This document shows, one piece after another, positions 32,707 to 41,506 of a stretch of 64,000 nucleotides of DNA. How positions within the stretch are numbered: the stretch's first letter is position 1; each line of letters opens with the position of its first letter. The notes under the pieces were generated by a model, which saw only the letters and a list, made by a program, of their open reading frames with translations, was not told where the DNA came from and did no database searches. Both the position numbers and the translations under genes were made by a program. The stretch is from Scandinavium vulneris_A (GTDB taxonomy: Bacteria > Pseudomonadota > Gammaproteobacteria > Enterobacterales > Enterobacteriaceae): NCBI GenBank assembly GCA_046518185.1, contig JBKGRZ010000001.1, positions 682,001 to 746,000 of the forward strand. The letters are read 5' to 3'.

Positions 32707-33940
32707 TATGCTTTCTCCTCTGACCTTTACCCAACTGCAACAGCAGAAAGGGGTCGCGATTGATACGCGTCTGAGCGCGTTTTACAACGGCTGGCCGCAG
32801 GCGCTGAACGGCAGCCAAGGCCATGAACCGGCGGCGCTAAACCTTTCCGCCACCTGGCTTGCGGCGATGAACGACGCGCAGCTTGCCGACTGGATCAAAC
32901 AGCATCAGCTCCAGCCCTCCACGCCGGTCGCCTTATACGGCGTCCAGAGCGATAACCAGGCGGTAGCGGAGCGCCTGAAAAAAGCCGGACTCACCCAAAT
33001 CAGCCTGCTCGGCGATGCGCTCCAGCAGCCGGATCGCCTGCAAAAACTGCCGCACTTCGAACAGCTGGTGTATCCGCAGTGGCTGCACGATCTGCAGCAG
33101 GGTAAAGCCGTTACCGCCCCGCCAAAAGGCGACTGGAAAGTGATTGAAGCCGCCTGGGGGGCGCCGAAGTTCTATCTGCTGAGCCATATTCCGGGCGCGG
33201 GTTATATCGACACTAACGACGTCGAAAGCGAGCCGCTGTGGAATAAAGTCTCCGACGACAAGCTGAAAGCATTGCTGGCAAAACAGGGGATCCGCCACGA
33301 CACCACCGTGATTTTATATGGCCGTGACGTGTACGCCGCCGCCCGCGTGGCGCAAATTCTGCTGTATGCCGGGGTGAAAGACGTGCGCCTGTTAGACGGC
33401 GGCTGGAATACCTGGTCCGACGCCGGTTTGCCGGTCGAGCGCGGCACGCCGGGCAAGGTCACCCCTGCGCCAGATTTTGGGGCGACGATCCCGGGTCAGC
33501 CACAGCTGATGCTGAGCACCGACCAGGCGCGTAGCCTGTTGCAGCGGAAAGATGCCTCGCTGGTGAGCATTCGTTCGTGGCCGGAGTTTATCGGCACCAC
33601 CAGCGGCTACAGCTACATTAAGCCAAAAGGCGATATCGCCGGGGCGCGTTGGGGCCATGCGGGCAGCGATTCCACCCATATGGAAGATTTCCACAATCCG
33701 GACGGAACCATGCGCAGCGCCGATGATATCGCTGCGATGTGGGCTGAGTGGCACATCCTGCCATCGCAGCAGGTGTCGTTCTACTGCGGCACCGGCTGGC
33801 GCGCCTCCGAAACCTTTATGTACGCCCGGGCTATGGGCTGGCAGAACATTTCGGTGTATGACGGCGGCTGGTATGAATGGAGCCAGGACGCGAAGAACCC
33901 GGTAAGCCACGGCAGCCGTGGCCCGGACGCCTCGCTTTAA
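32633..33940 (+). CDS. ynjE: Thiosulfate sulfurtransferase YnjE (triple rhodanese)
   Basis: A 435-residue exported protein with three rhodanese-like domains, same length as E. coli YnjE. The signal peptide is MKRVSQLTALALLIGLSSSATFA. Only the last domain is catalytic: Cys385 sits in the active-site loop FYCGTGWRASETF. The first two domains have RDVYAAARVAQIL-type loops without cysteine. It transfers sulfane sulfur from thiosulfate to acceptors. It closes the ynjBCDE operon and its stop codon overlaps that of convergent ynjF. Confidence 0.94.
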   Translation: MKRVSQLTALALLIGLSSSATFAADMLSPLTFTQLQQQKGVAIDTRLSAFYNGWPQALNGSQGHEPAALNLSATWLAAMNDAQLADWIKQHQLQPSTPVALYGVQSDNQAVAERLKKAGLTQISLLGDALQQPDRLQKLPHFEQLVYPQWLHDLQQGKAVTAPPKGDWKVIEAAWGAPKFYLLSHIPGAGYIDTNDVESEPLWNKVSDDKLKALLAKQGIRHDTTVILYGRDVYAAARVAQILLYAGVKDVRLLDGGWNTWSDAGLPVERGTPGKVTPAPDFGATIPGQPQLMLSTDQARSLLQRKDASLVSIRSWPEFIGTTSGYSYIKPKGDIAGARWGHAGSDSTHMEDFHNPDGTMRSADDIAAMWAEWHILPSQQVSFYCGTGWRASETFMYARAMGWQNISVYDGGWYEWSQDAKNPVSHGSRGPDASL

Positions 33941-34590
33941 GGCCGATCTGGCCCGGCGGCATCTTTGTTTGCCGGGCCAGAGAATTGACTCAGCGTCAGA
34001 TACCCACTCCACACCCGCGTAAAGGTCGTCAGCCAGCACAGGCTGCCGAACAGCCACGCCATCCATGCAAAATAGTGCGGCAACAGACAGCTCAACACGA
34101 ACAGCGCCAGGGTTTCGCTGCCTTCGGTCAGGCCGCCGAGATAATAAAACGATTTATGCGCATAGCCGGGGTTATCAATCTGATGCTTCGCGGCCAGGGC
34201 GGCAAATGCCAGAAAACTGCTGCCGGTGCCGATAAACGCGAACAGCAGCCAGCCGCCCGCCAGCGCGTTAGCCTGGGGATCGGCGAGAATGAACCCGAAC
34301 GGCACCAGCGCGTAAAACAGGAAATCGAGCGCGATATCCAGGAAGCCCCCGGCATCGGTCAGGCCACGCCGCCGGGCCAGCGCCCCATCTAACCCGTCGA
34401 GCAGCCGGTTGAGCACAATCGCCACCAGCGCCGGGATATACCAGCCCAGCGCCAGAAATGGCAGCGCCAGCACGCCAATCGCAAACCCCACCAGGGTAAT
34501 GCCATCCGGCGAAATGCCCGGCCAGTCAAGCGTTTCGGCGAGGCGATTAAGCCCCGGTTTCAGGCGGGGATGCAGATGACGGTCAAGCAT
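33937..34590 (-). CDS. ynjF: CDP-alcohol phosphatidyltransferase family protein YnjF
   Basis: A 217-residue membrane enzyme of the CDP-alcohol phosphatidyltransferase family. The signature DGx2ARx8Gx3Dx3D is present as LDGLDGALARRRGLTDAGGFLDIALD (near residue 70), with all the metal-binding aspartates. The alcohol acceptor is unknown. Family-typical SSFLAFAALAAKHQIDNPG and FTRVWSGYLTLSQF follow. ynjA overlaps its start by 8 nt. The last codons overlap a GC-rich palindrome (33949-33979). Confidence 0.92.
   Translation of the reverse strand: MLDRHLHPRLKPGLNRLAETLDWPGISPDGITLVGFAIGVLALPFLALGWYIPALVAIVLNRLLDGLDGALARRRGLTDAGGFLDIALDFLFYALVPFGFILADPQANALAGGWLLFAFIGTGSSFLAFAALAAKHQIDNPGYAHKSFYYLGGLTEGSETLALFVLSCLLPHYFAWMAWLFGSLCWLTTFTRVWSGYLTLSQFSGPANKDAAGPDRP
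33949..33979. repeat. GC-rich palindrome at the ynjE/ynjF junction
   Basis: TGGCCCGGC (33949-33957) and GCCGGGCCA (33971-33979) form a 9-bp stem inside the 3' end of ynjF, just after the ynjE stop. No U-tract; possibly a REP-like or bidirectional transcription barrier. Confidence 0.55.
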
Positions 34591-35149
34591 GAGGTTTCCC
34601 CTGGGTGTCGCACAGCCCTTGCGAAGGGATATCCAGTGCGGCGTTGAAACGCGCCGAAAGATTCTGAAACGCCACCAGGGCGGTCATTTCACAGATAGCG
34701 TCGTCAGCATAAAAGCGTTTGAGCGACGCCTTTTGATCCTCGCTAATCACAGGCGGCGTGGCGGTCATCCCGTCGGCATACGCCAGCGCGGCACGCTCTG
34801 CGTCGCTGAACAGCGTCGAATCTTGCCAGTTCGCCACCGCCTGCACTTTCTCCAGCGCATTGCAGCGCTGCGCCAGCCGCAGGGTGTTGGCATCAATACA
34901 GAATGCGCAGTGGCACTGCTGCGAAACGCGGGTCATCAGCAGGGCGCGCAGTTCCGGAGACAGGCGCGCCTGCTTGCGCTCCAGCCAGCCGACAAACAGC
35001 GCCACCAGCCAGAACAGGCGCGGCATCCGCCCCCACCAGCGCGTCGGATGCAGCACATCGCCGTAATGTTTCTTCTGCATCATCACAATGGGGGTCAGTG
35101 ACGACGGGATGTGGTCCAGCGGCGGCACCCACGGTTGATGTTTTTTCAC
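34583..35149 (-). CDS. ynjA: AhpD-like (carboxymuconolactone decarboxylase family) protein YnjA
   Basis: A 188-residue alkylhydroperoxidase-D-like protein. The CxxC redox pair is in SQQCHCAFCIDANTLRLA (about residue 83), typical of the AhpD fold. Segments RWWGRMPRLFWLVALFVGWLERK and LVAFQNLSARFNAALDIPSQGLC match E. coli YnjA. GTG start at 35147-35149 with AGGAG 8 nt upstream. In K-12 ynjA lies upstream of ynjB on the other side; here it is coupled to ynjF on the minus strand. Confidence 0.9.
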   Translation of the reverse strand: MKKHQPWVPPLDHIPSSLTPIVMMQKKHYGDVLHPTRWWGRMPRLFWLVALFVGWLERKQARLSPELRALLMTRVSQQCHCAFCIDANTLRLAQRCNALEKVQAVANWQDSTLFSDAERAALAYADGMTATPPVISEDQKASLKRFYADDAICEMTALVAFQNLSARFNAALDIPSQGLCDTQGKPHA

Positions 35150-35218
35150 CCGGAAACTCCTGTAAACCCTGAATATTTCAGATAGTATGACACGCTCTGG
35201 AAAGGAACCTTGACCTCT

Positions 35219-35635
35219 ATGCTCAAAACAATTGATGTGGTGGCGGCGATTATTGAAAAAGACGGGCTGATTTTACTGGCCCAGCGCCCGTTACAGGCCG
35301 ACCAGCCCGGGCTGTGGGAATTTCCCGGCGGCAAAGTGGAACCCGGTGAAACGCAGCCCGAGGCGCTAAGGCGTGAACTGCGCGAGGAGTTGGGTATCGA
35401 CGCCCTGCCCGCAGCGTATGTGGCGAGCCATCAGCGGGAAGTTTCCGGGCGTCTGATTCATCTCCACGCCTGGCATGTGCCGGAGTATCACGGCGAGCTG
35501 ACCGCGCATGAGCACAGCCAGCTGGTGTGGGTCAAACCGGAAGCCGCGTTCAGCTGGGATCTGGCCCCCGCCGATATTCCGCTGCTGGAAGCTTTTATGA
35601 CCTTACGCGCCGCCAGACCAGCGGATTCGTACTGA
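35219..35635 (+). CDS. nudG: CTP pyrophosphohydrolase (Nudix) NudG
   Basis: A 138-residue Nudix hydrolase that in E. coli prefers 5-hydroxy-CTP, 2-hydroxy-dATP and 8-oxo-dGTP; also called an oxidised pyrimidine nucleotide hydrolase. The Nudix box is GGKVEPGETQPEALRRELREELG (about residues 37-59) with the REELG core intact. Of the two starts, ATG 35219 matches the family N-terminus (MLKTIDVVAAII), though AAGGA is better spaced for TTG 35210. Its 3' end overlaps convergent ynjH by 41 nt. Confidence 0.92.
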   Translation: MLKTIDVVAAIIEKDGLILLAQRPLQADQPGLWEFPGGKVEPGETQPEALRRELREELGIDALPAAYVASHQREVSGRLIHLHAWHVPEYHGELTAHEHSQLVWVKPEAAFSWDLAPADIPLLEAFMTLRAARPADSY

Positions 35636-35870
35636 TGGTTTTCTCATCGCGCTGGCACTGCAACAGAATGCCGTCCGCTTTGACCACCGCCCCTTCGCTG
35701 TAATTCTGGTCCTGATAAATGCAGCACTGGGAACAGGGCTGCGCTCGCTGGCCGCCGCTGCTGAACACTTCCGGTGGCACATTGACCTCGACGTCCGGCC
35801 CAAAACGCTGCGCCGCCTGCCCACCAAACGCAGCCAGCAGTAATAATCCTGTCATCAATACTCGTTTCAT
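35595..35870 (-). CDS. ynjH: DUF1496 family protein YnjH
   Basis: A 91-residue exported protein of unknown function. The signal peptide MKRVLMTGLLLLAAFGGQA is followed by the conserved core FGPDVEVNVPPEVFSSGGQ and QPCSQCCIYQDQNYSEGAVV, which has a CxxCC cluster. Two ATGs are possible (35876 and 35870); AGGA is 6 nt before the second. Convergent with nudG, with an overlap as noted there. Confidence 0.9.
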   Translation of the reverse strand: MKRVLMTGLLLLAAFGGQAAQRFGPDVEVNVPPEVFSSGGQRAQPCSQCCIYQDQNYSEGAVVKADGILLQCQRDEKTISTNPLVWRRVRS

Positions 35871-36106
35871 CGTCATTCCTTTTTTTAAAACGCTTCTGAT
35901 AACTATATCGACACTGACGCCGTTTTCTTAAATTTTCATGGTCATCGCTTTTGGTTATGACAGACCGCTGATGATAAGTTTTCCCTCATGACGACGATTT
36001 TTTCTTGCCTGCCACGGCATCAGCGGAGATAGTCGACAGAAAGCGAACCGCAAAAAATAAACACACCAACATCATACCGTTATAACTATAAGAGGAACTT
36101 ATCGTA

Positions 36107-37441
36107 ATGGAATCTCTGGAAACGTTTCTGACCCGCGTACAGCAGCGCGATCCTAATCAACCGGAATTTGCGCAGGCGGTGCGCGAGGTGATGTCCACCC
36201 TGTGGCCCTTCCTCGATGACAACCCACGCTATCGCCAGATGGCGCTGCTCGAGCGGCTGGTTGAACCCGAGCGCGTGATTCAGTTCCGCGTCACCTGGGT
36301 CGATGACCGTAATCAGGTACAGGTTAATCGCGCGTGGCGGGTGCAGTTCAACTCGGCGATTGGACCGTTCAAAGGTGGCATGCGTTTTCATCCGTCGGTG
36401 AATCTGTCGATCCTTAAGTTCCTCGGCTTTGAACAAACTTTCAAAAATGCCCTCACCACCCTGCCAATGGGCGGCGGCAAAGGCGGCAGTGATTTCGATC
36501 CGAAAGGCAAAAGCGAAGGCGAAGTGATGCGTTTCTGCCAGGCACTGATGAGCGAACTGTATCGCCATCTCGGGGCGGATACCGACGTGCCCGCCGGTGA
36601 TATCGGCGTTGGCGGGCGTGAAGTCGGCTTTATGGCCGGGATGATGAAAAAGCTCTCCAATAACACCGCCTGCGTGTTTACCGGCAAAGGGTTGTCGTTC
36701 GGTGGGAGCCTGATCCGCCCTGAAGCCACCGGCTACGGACTGATTTACTTCACCGACGCGATGCTCAAGCGCCACGGTCTGGGCTTCGAAGGGATGCGCG
36801 TGGCGGTCTCTGGCTCCGGCAACGTGGCGCAGTATGCGATTGAGAAAGCGATGGCGCTGGGTGCGCGGGTGGTTACCGCCTCGGATTCCAGCGGCACCGT
36901 GGTGGATGAAGCCGGGTTTACGCCTGAGAAATTAGCCCGGCTGGAGGCGATTAAAGCCAGCCGTGACGGTCGGGTCGCCGATTACGCCCGTGAATTTGGC
37001 CTGCAATACCTCGAAGGCCAGCAGCCGTGGGCGGTGCCGGTGGATATCGCCCTGCCGTGCGCAACGCAAAACGAACTGGACGTCGAGGCAGCGCGAACGC
37101 TGATCGCCAACGGCGTGAAGGCCGTTGCCGAAGGGGCCAATATGCCGACCACCATCGCCGCCACCGATCTGTTCCTTGAAGCGGGCGTGCTGTTTGCGCC
37201 AGGCAAGGCCGCGAATGCGGGCGGCGTGGCCACCTCCGGGCTGGAAATGGCGCAAAACGCGGCGCGTATGGGCTGGAAAGCGGAGAAAGTCGATGCCCGT
37301 CTGCACCACATCATGCTCGATATTCATCAGGCGTGCGTGGAGTACGGCGGGGAAGATAAACACACCCATTACGTGCGCGGGGCGAATATCGCCGGGTTCG
37401 TCAAAGTCGCCGACGCGATGCTGGCGCAGGGTGTGATTTAA
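36107..37441 (+). CDS. gdhA: NADP-specific glutamate dehydrogenase
   Basis: Cytoplasmic hexameric enzyme that makes glutamate from 2-oxoglutarate and ammonia at high ammonia. 444 residues (E. coli 447). The substrate-binding region KGGMRFHPSVNLSILKFLGFEQ and catalytic-lysine loop LPMGGGKGGSDFDPKG (about residue 120) are intact, with the catalytic Asp in VPAGDIGVGGREVG. The dinucleotide fold reads VAVSGSGNVAQYAIEKA. AGAGGA precedes ATG 36107. The adjacent ynjI of K-12 is absent. Confidence 0.97.
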   Translation: MESLETFLTRVQQRDPNQPEFAQAVREVMSTLWPFLDDNPRYRQMALLERLVEPERVIQFRVTWVDDRNQVQVNRAWRVQFNSAIGPFKGGMRFHPSVNLSILKFLGFEQTFKNALTTLPMGGGKGGSDFDPKGKSEGEVMRFCQALMSELYRHLGADTDVPAGDIGVGGREVGFMAGMMKKLSNNTACVFTGKGLSFGGSLIRPEATGYGLIYFTDAMLKRHGLGFEGMRVAVSGSGNVAQYAIEKAMALGARVVTASDSSGTVVDEAGFTPEKLARLEAIKASRDGRVADYAREFGLQYLEGQQPWAVPVDIALPCATQNELDVEAARTLIANGVKAVAEGANMPTTIAATDLFLEAGVLFAPGKAANAGGVATSGLEMAQNAARMGWKAEKVDARLHHIMLDIHQACVEYGGEDKHTHYVRGANIAGFVKVADAMLAQGVI

Positions 37442-37459
37442 GGTTTTTGGTTTTTGATT

Positions 37460-37485
37460 GCCCGACGGCGCTGGCGCCATCGGGC
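37460..37485. terminator. Hairpin between gdhA and topB
   Basis: GCCCGACGGCGC (37460-37471) pairs with GCGCCATCGGGC (37474-37485) with one mismatch, 19 nt after the gdhA stop and 5 nt from the topB stop. No clean U-tract. It resembles the REP palindromes seen elsewhere in the window and likely protects both convergent mRNAs. Confidence 0.6.
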
Positions 37486-37489
37486 TAAA

Positions 37490-39415
37490 TCATGACGCTT
37501 CGGTTTTCTTCTTTCGCGCCTTGCTGAAGGTTTTCTTCTTCTGTTGTTCGCCACCCGGCGCAACCAGCCCCCGGAACTGCTTCACCGGGGTGCTTCTCGC
37601 CTGCTGGATGAGATCAAACAGCGTGCCGACCAGCGGCTGCATGAAGTCCTGATAACGGCACTGCTTCTCGCTGATTTGCGTCAGCACGGATTCCCAGTGC
37701 GCGGTCATATCCGGTCGCCCGGCCATTTCCGGCAGGGAGTGGATCAGCGCCCGTCCCGCTTCGGACGAATGAATATAGCGCCCTTTCTTGGTCAGGAACC
37801 CCCGTTTGAACAGCAGTTCGATGATCCCCGCGCGCGTAGCTTCGGTGCCTAACCCGTCCGTCGCACGGAGGATTTTCTTCAGATCTTTGTCCTGCACAAA
37901 ACGCGCGATACCGGTCATTGCCGACAGCAGCGTGGCATCGGTGAAATGGCGCGGCGGCTGGGTCTGACGTTCAACGACTTCGCCTTTTTCGCACAGCAGT
38001 TCATCATCTTTCGCCACCACCGGCAGCGGCGTGCCGTCGTTCTCTTCGTCGCGCTCTTTGTTGCCAAGCAGCGTGCGCCAGCCTGCTTCCGCGAGGAACC
38101 GCGCTTTGGCGACAAACTTGCCGTTGGCGATATCCAAATCAATCTGACATTTGCGGAACACCGCATCCGGGCAGAACTGCATCAGATATTGACGGGCAAC
38201 CAGCTCGTACACTTTGGCTTCATTGTCGGTCATGTTGACCGAGGAACTGCGCGCGGTCGGAATGATGGCGTGGTGCGCATCGACCTTTTTGTCATCCCAG
38301 CAGCGGTTACGAATTTCCGGGTCAACCACCGGCTGTGGCAACAGCCCAGAGGCATGGACGCTAATGGCGTTCAGCACCGCATGACGACCGGCAAAATGCT
38401 CTTCCGGCAGATAGCGGCTGTCGGAACGCGGATAGGTGATCAGTTTGTGGGTTTCGTACAGTTTCTGGCAGATATCGAGCACGTTCTGCGCGCTGAACCC
38501 GAAGCGTTTGGCGGCTTCAATCTGTAACGCGGAAAGCGAAAACGGCAACGGAGCCGGTTCGGAATCCCGTTTATCGTTATAGGCCGTGACCACCGCCGGT
38601 TGTCCGGCAATCCGCCCCACGACGTGATCGGCCAGCGGACGGTGCAACAACCGCCCTTCTTCGTCCTGATAGGGTTCGCAGGCCTCGCTCGGCTGCCAGG
38701 TTGCGGTAAAACGTTCATTCGCAGGGGTGACGATATGCGCCTTCACGTCGAAGAAATCTTTGGCGACGAAGTTTTCAATTTCTTCATCACGACGCACCAC
38801 CAGCCCGAGCACCGGGGTTTGCACCCGGCCAACGGAGAGCACGCCCTGATAGCCCGCGTTTCGCCCCAGCAAGGTGTAGGCGCGGGTCATGTTGATGCCG
38901 TACAGCCAGTCGGCGCGGGCACGGGCCAACGCCGACACGCACAGCGGGATAAACTCATTGTTAGAGCGCAGGCGAGAAATCGCCCGCTCGACCGCCGACG
39001 GATTCAGATCGTTAATCAGACAGCGCTGAACCTCCCGGCGTTTTTCTGCGGGCATTTCGAGGTAATCCAGTACCTCATCCACCAGCAGCTGACCTTCCCT
39101 GTCCGGGTCACCGGCGTGGATCACTTCGGTGGCCTCTTTCAACAGGCGCTTGATCGCGTTTAACTGTTTGGTCACCGAGGGGCGCGGCTGCAGCTTCCAT
39201 TTTTCCGGCACAATCGGCAAATCCATCAGGTTCCAGCGCGCATAGCGGCTGTCGTAGACATCCGGCTGCGCCTGTTCCAGTAAATGGCCGATACACCAGG
39301 TCACCACCTGACCGTTACCACATTCAATATAGCCATCGCCGCGACGGTGCGGCTTGGGCAGCACATCGGCGATGGCACGTGCCAGGCTTGGTTTTTCCGC
39401 GATAAACAAGCGCAT
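37490..39415 (-). CDS. topB: DNA topoisomerase III
   Basis: A type IA topoisomerase of 641 residues (E. coli 653) that decatenates replication intermediates. The TOPRIM domain shows LFIAEKPSLARAIADVL at the N-terminus and DPDREGQLLVDEVLDYL near residue 103. The catalytic tyrosine is in LITYPRSDSRYLPEEHF (about residue 328). The C-terminal tail is basic (KARKKKTEAS). The frame is open six codons upstream; ATG 39413-39415 gives the conserved MRLFIAEKP start. It is only 4 nt downstream of selD, so they form an operon. Confidence 0.96.
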   Translation of the reverse strand: MRLFIAEKPSLARAIADVLPKPHRRGDGYIECGNGQVVTWCIGHLLEQAQPDVYDSRYARWNLMDLPIVPEKWKLQPRPSVTKQLNAIKRLLKEATEVIHAGDPDREGQLLVDEVLDYLEMPAEKRREVQRCLINDLNPSAVERAISRLRSNNEFIPLCVSALARARADWLYGINMTRAYTLLGRNAGYQGVLSVGRVQTPVLGLVVRRDEEIENFVAKDFFDVKAHIVTPANERFTATWQPSEACEPYQDEEGRLLHRPLADHVVGRIAGQPAVVTAYNDKRDSEPAPLPFSLSALQIEAAKRFGFSAQNVLDICQKLYETHKLITYPRSDSRYLPEEHFAGRHAVLNAISVHASGLLPQPVVDPEIRNRCWDDKKVDAHHAIIPTARSSSVNMTDNEAKVYELVARQYLMQFCPDAVFRKCQIDLDIANGKFVAKARFLAEAGWRTLLGNKERDEENDGTPLPVVAKDDELLCEKGEVVERQTQPPRHFTDATLLSAMTGIARFVQDKDLKKILRATDGLGTEATRAGIIELLFKRGFLTKKGRYIHSSEAGRALIHSLPEMAGRPDMTAHWESVLTQISEKQCRYQDFMQPLVGTLFDLIQQARSTPVKQFRGLVAPGGEQQKKKTFSKARKKKTEAS

Positions 39416-39419
39416 CCGG

Positions 39420-40463
39420 TTAGCGAATCTCAATCATCGGACGCCCGCCCCGGGCAGTAACCAGTTCACCAATCGCGGTCAGGGTGATGCCATACTCCGC
39501 CGCCGTGGCTTTGGTTTCGTTTTCCGCTTCCGGCAACACCGCCAGCAGCAGACCGCCAGAGGTTTGCGGGTCGCACAGCAGGTTGCGCCACGCTTCCGGC
39601 ATTTCGCCCATCAGATGACCATAGCTGGCAAAGTTACGGCTCGTGCCGCCTGGCACCGCCCCCTGGGCAATGTACTCTTCCACGCCCGGCAGTTTTGGCA
39701 CGTCGGCAAAACGGATTTGCGCCTGCACGCCCGCGCCCTGGCACATTTCGCTCAGATGCCCGAGCAGGCCAAAACCGGTCACGTCGGTCATGGCTTTGAT
39801 GCCGTCGATATTGGCAAACGCCGCGCCCGCGATATTCATCTGACACATCACTTCCGTCGCCAGCCCCTGATGTTCTGGCTTAAGCAGCGATTTTTTCTCC
39901 GCGGTGGTCAGTACGCCAATGCCCAGCGGCTTGGTGAGATACAGCTTGCAGCCCGCCTGAGCGGTGCTGTTTTTCTTTACGCGCTCGGTCGGCACTACGC
40001 CGGTGACCGCCAGGCCAAAGATCGGTTCCGGGGCATCAATTGAATGCCCTCCCGCCAGCGCAATGCCCGCCTGTTGGCAGGCAAACCGCCCGCCCTCAAT
40101 CACTTCCCGGGCAATTTCCGGTGCGAGGGTGTTGATCGGCCAGCCGAGAATAGCGATCGCCATGATCGGCTTCCCGCCCATCGAGAAGATGTCGCTGATG
40201 GCGTTGGTCGCCGCGATGCGCCCGAAATCAAACGGGTTATCAACGATCGGCATGAAGAAATCGGTGGTGCTGATGACCGAGGTGCCGTTACCCAAATCGT
40301 AAACGGCCGCATCATCGCGGGTTTCGTTGCCGACAAGCAGGTTCGGGTCGACAAACTTCGCCTGCTCGCTGTGGAGAATGGTCTCCAGCACTTTGGGGGA
40401 AATTTTACAACCGCAACCGGCTCCGTGGCTGTATTGCGTCAAACGAATGGCTTGCTCGCTCAT
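39420..40463 (-). CDS. selD: Selenophosphate synthetase (selenide, water dikinase)
   Basis: Makes monoselenophosphate from selenide and ATP for selenocysteine and selenouridine synthesis. 347 residues. The catalytic glycine-rich loop has Cys17 and Lys20 in HGAGCGCKISPK, as in E. coli; the position is Cys, not selenocysteine. DDAAVYDLG and TTDFFMPIVDNPFDFGRIAA are conserved ATP/metal segments. ATG 40461-40463 has CAGGAG at 6-nt spacing; the upstream ATG at 40469 is too close to it. Confidence 0.97.
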   Translation of the reverse strand: MSEQAIRLTQYSHGAGCGCKISPKVLETILHSEQAKFVDPNLLVGNETRDDAAVYDLGNGTSVISTTDFFMPIVDNPFDFGRIAATNAISDIFSMGGKPIMAIAILGWPINTLAPEIAREVIEGGRFACQQAGIALAGGHSIDAPEPIFGLAVTGVVPTERVKKNSTAQAGCKLYLTKPLGIGVLTTAEKKSLLKPEHQGLATEVMCQMNIAGAAFANIDGIKAMTDVTGFGLLGHLSEMCQGAGVQAQIRFADVPKLPGVEEYIAQGAVPGGTSRNFASYGHLMGEMPEAWRNLLCDPQTSGGLLLAVLPEAENETKATAAEYGITLTAIGELVTARGGRPMIEIR

Positions 40464-40721
40464 GGACATCTCCTGTCATTGCAATCCTGCTATGTTAGCG
40501 CCCATTGTTGACTGTGGTAAGTCAGACAGTCTGATTTCGCGCACTGTTGCTCACTATCCGCGCAATTAGGGGGGTGGGCGCGCATCCGATGTGAAATTTA
40601 ATTCATTCACGAAACTAATGTATCTGCCGTTTTGCGAGCTAACGCAACTTTTTCAGCGTCGATTTATGACAGAAATGTGACAGCCAGACCTTTGGACGAT
40701 TCACATAAAAAAGGAACCACA
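40464..40721. other. Divergent selD / acid phosphatase intergenic region
   Basis: 258 bp with both promoters. A Pho-box-like element lies at 40666-40683, only 38 nt upstream of the phosphatase ATG. An AT-rich stretch at 40590-40625 could hold the phosphatase promoter. No ORF with a start signal. Confidence 0.5.
40666..40683 (-). promoter_or_regulatory. Pho-box-like element (PhoB site)
   Basis: The minus strand reads CTGTCAC-ATTT-CTGTCAT, 16 of 18 positions matching the Pho box CTGTCATAWAWCTGTCAY. The canonical orientation points away from the phosphatase gene, toward selD. It lies within the probable 5' leader of the phosphatase. Confidence 0.6.
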
Positions 40722-41468
40722 ATGAAAAAGAGTATTCTCGCGTTTTGCGTTGCCAGCCTGTTTTCCGTTAATGCCTTTGCACTGGTGCCCACAGGGAATG
40801 ATGCCACCACTAAACCTGACCTCTATTTCCTGAAAAATGCCCAGGCTATCGACAGCCTGGCCCTGTTGCCGCCCCCACCGGAAGTGGGCAGCATTGCTTT
40901 CCTGAACGATCAGGCGATGTATGAACAGGGTCGTCTGCTGCGCAGCACCGAGCGCGGCAAGCAGGCGGCGGAAGATGCCAACCTGAGCAGCGGCGGCGTG
41001 GCGAACGCCTTCTCCGGCGCGTTTGGTTCACCGATCACCGCCAAAGACAGACCGGAACTGCACAAGCTGCTGACCAATATGATTGAGGATGCCGGAGACC
41101 TGGCGACCCGTTCGGCGAAGCAGAAATACATGCGCGTGCGTCCGTTCGCCTTCTATGGCGTGCCAACCTGTAATACCAATGAGCAGGATGAACTGGCGAA
41201 AAACGGGTCTTATCCGTCGGGCCATACGTCTATCGGCTGGGCAACCGCGCTGGTGCTGGCGGAAGTGAACCCGGCGCGTCAGAACGAGATCCTTAAACGC
41301 GGCTATGACCTGGGCCAAAGCCGGGTTATCTGTGGTTATCACTGGCAGAGCGATGTCGACGCGGCGCGTATTGTCGGCTCGGCGGTGGTCGCCACGCTGC
41401 ATACTAACCCGGCCTTCCAGCAGCAGTTGCAGAAAGCCAAAGACGAGTTTGCTAAAACGCAGAAGTAA
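40722..41468 (+). CDS. phoC: Class A nonspecific acid phosphatase (PhoN/PhoC type)
   Basis: A 248-residue secreted acid phosphatase of the PAP2/vanadium haloperoxidase superfamily. It hydrolyses many organic phosphomonoesters in the periplasm at acid pH. The signal peptide is MKKSILAFCVASLFSVNAFA. All three catalytic motifs are visible: KX6RP (KQKYMRVRP), SYPSGHTSIGW, and SRX5HX3D (SRVICGYHWQSD). ATG 40722 has AAGGAACC upstream; the longer frame lacks a signal sequence. K-12 has no gene here. phoC versus phoN cannot be separated from sequence alone. Confidence 0.92.
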   Translation: MKKSILAFCVASLFSVNAFALVPTGNDATTKPDLYFLKNAQAIDSLALLPPPPEVGSIAFLNDQAMYEQGRLLRSTERGKQAAEDANLSSGGVANAFSGAFGSPITAKDRPELHKLLTNMIEDAGDLATRSAKQKYMRVRPFAFYGVPTCNTNEQDELAKNGSYPSGHTSIGWATALVLAEVNPARQNEILKRGYDLGQSRVICGYHWQSDVDAARIVGSAVVATLHTNPAFQQQLQKAKDEFAKTQK

Positions 41469-41506
41469 AACAGAGACTGCCCGGCATGCCGGGCAGTTTG
41501 GGTGAC

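Noticed and set aside
39420..40463. SelD as a selenocysteine-containing form
   Set aside because: The active-site position is a normal Cys codon (Cys17) and no in-frame TGA occurs before the stop.
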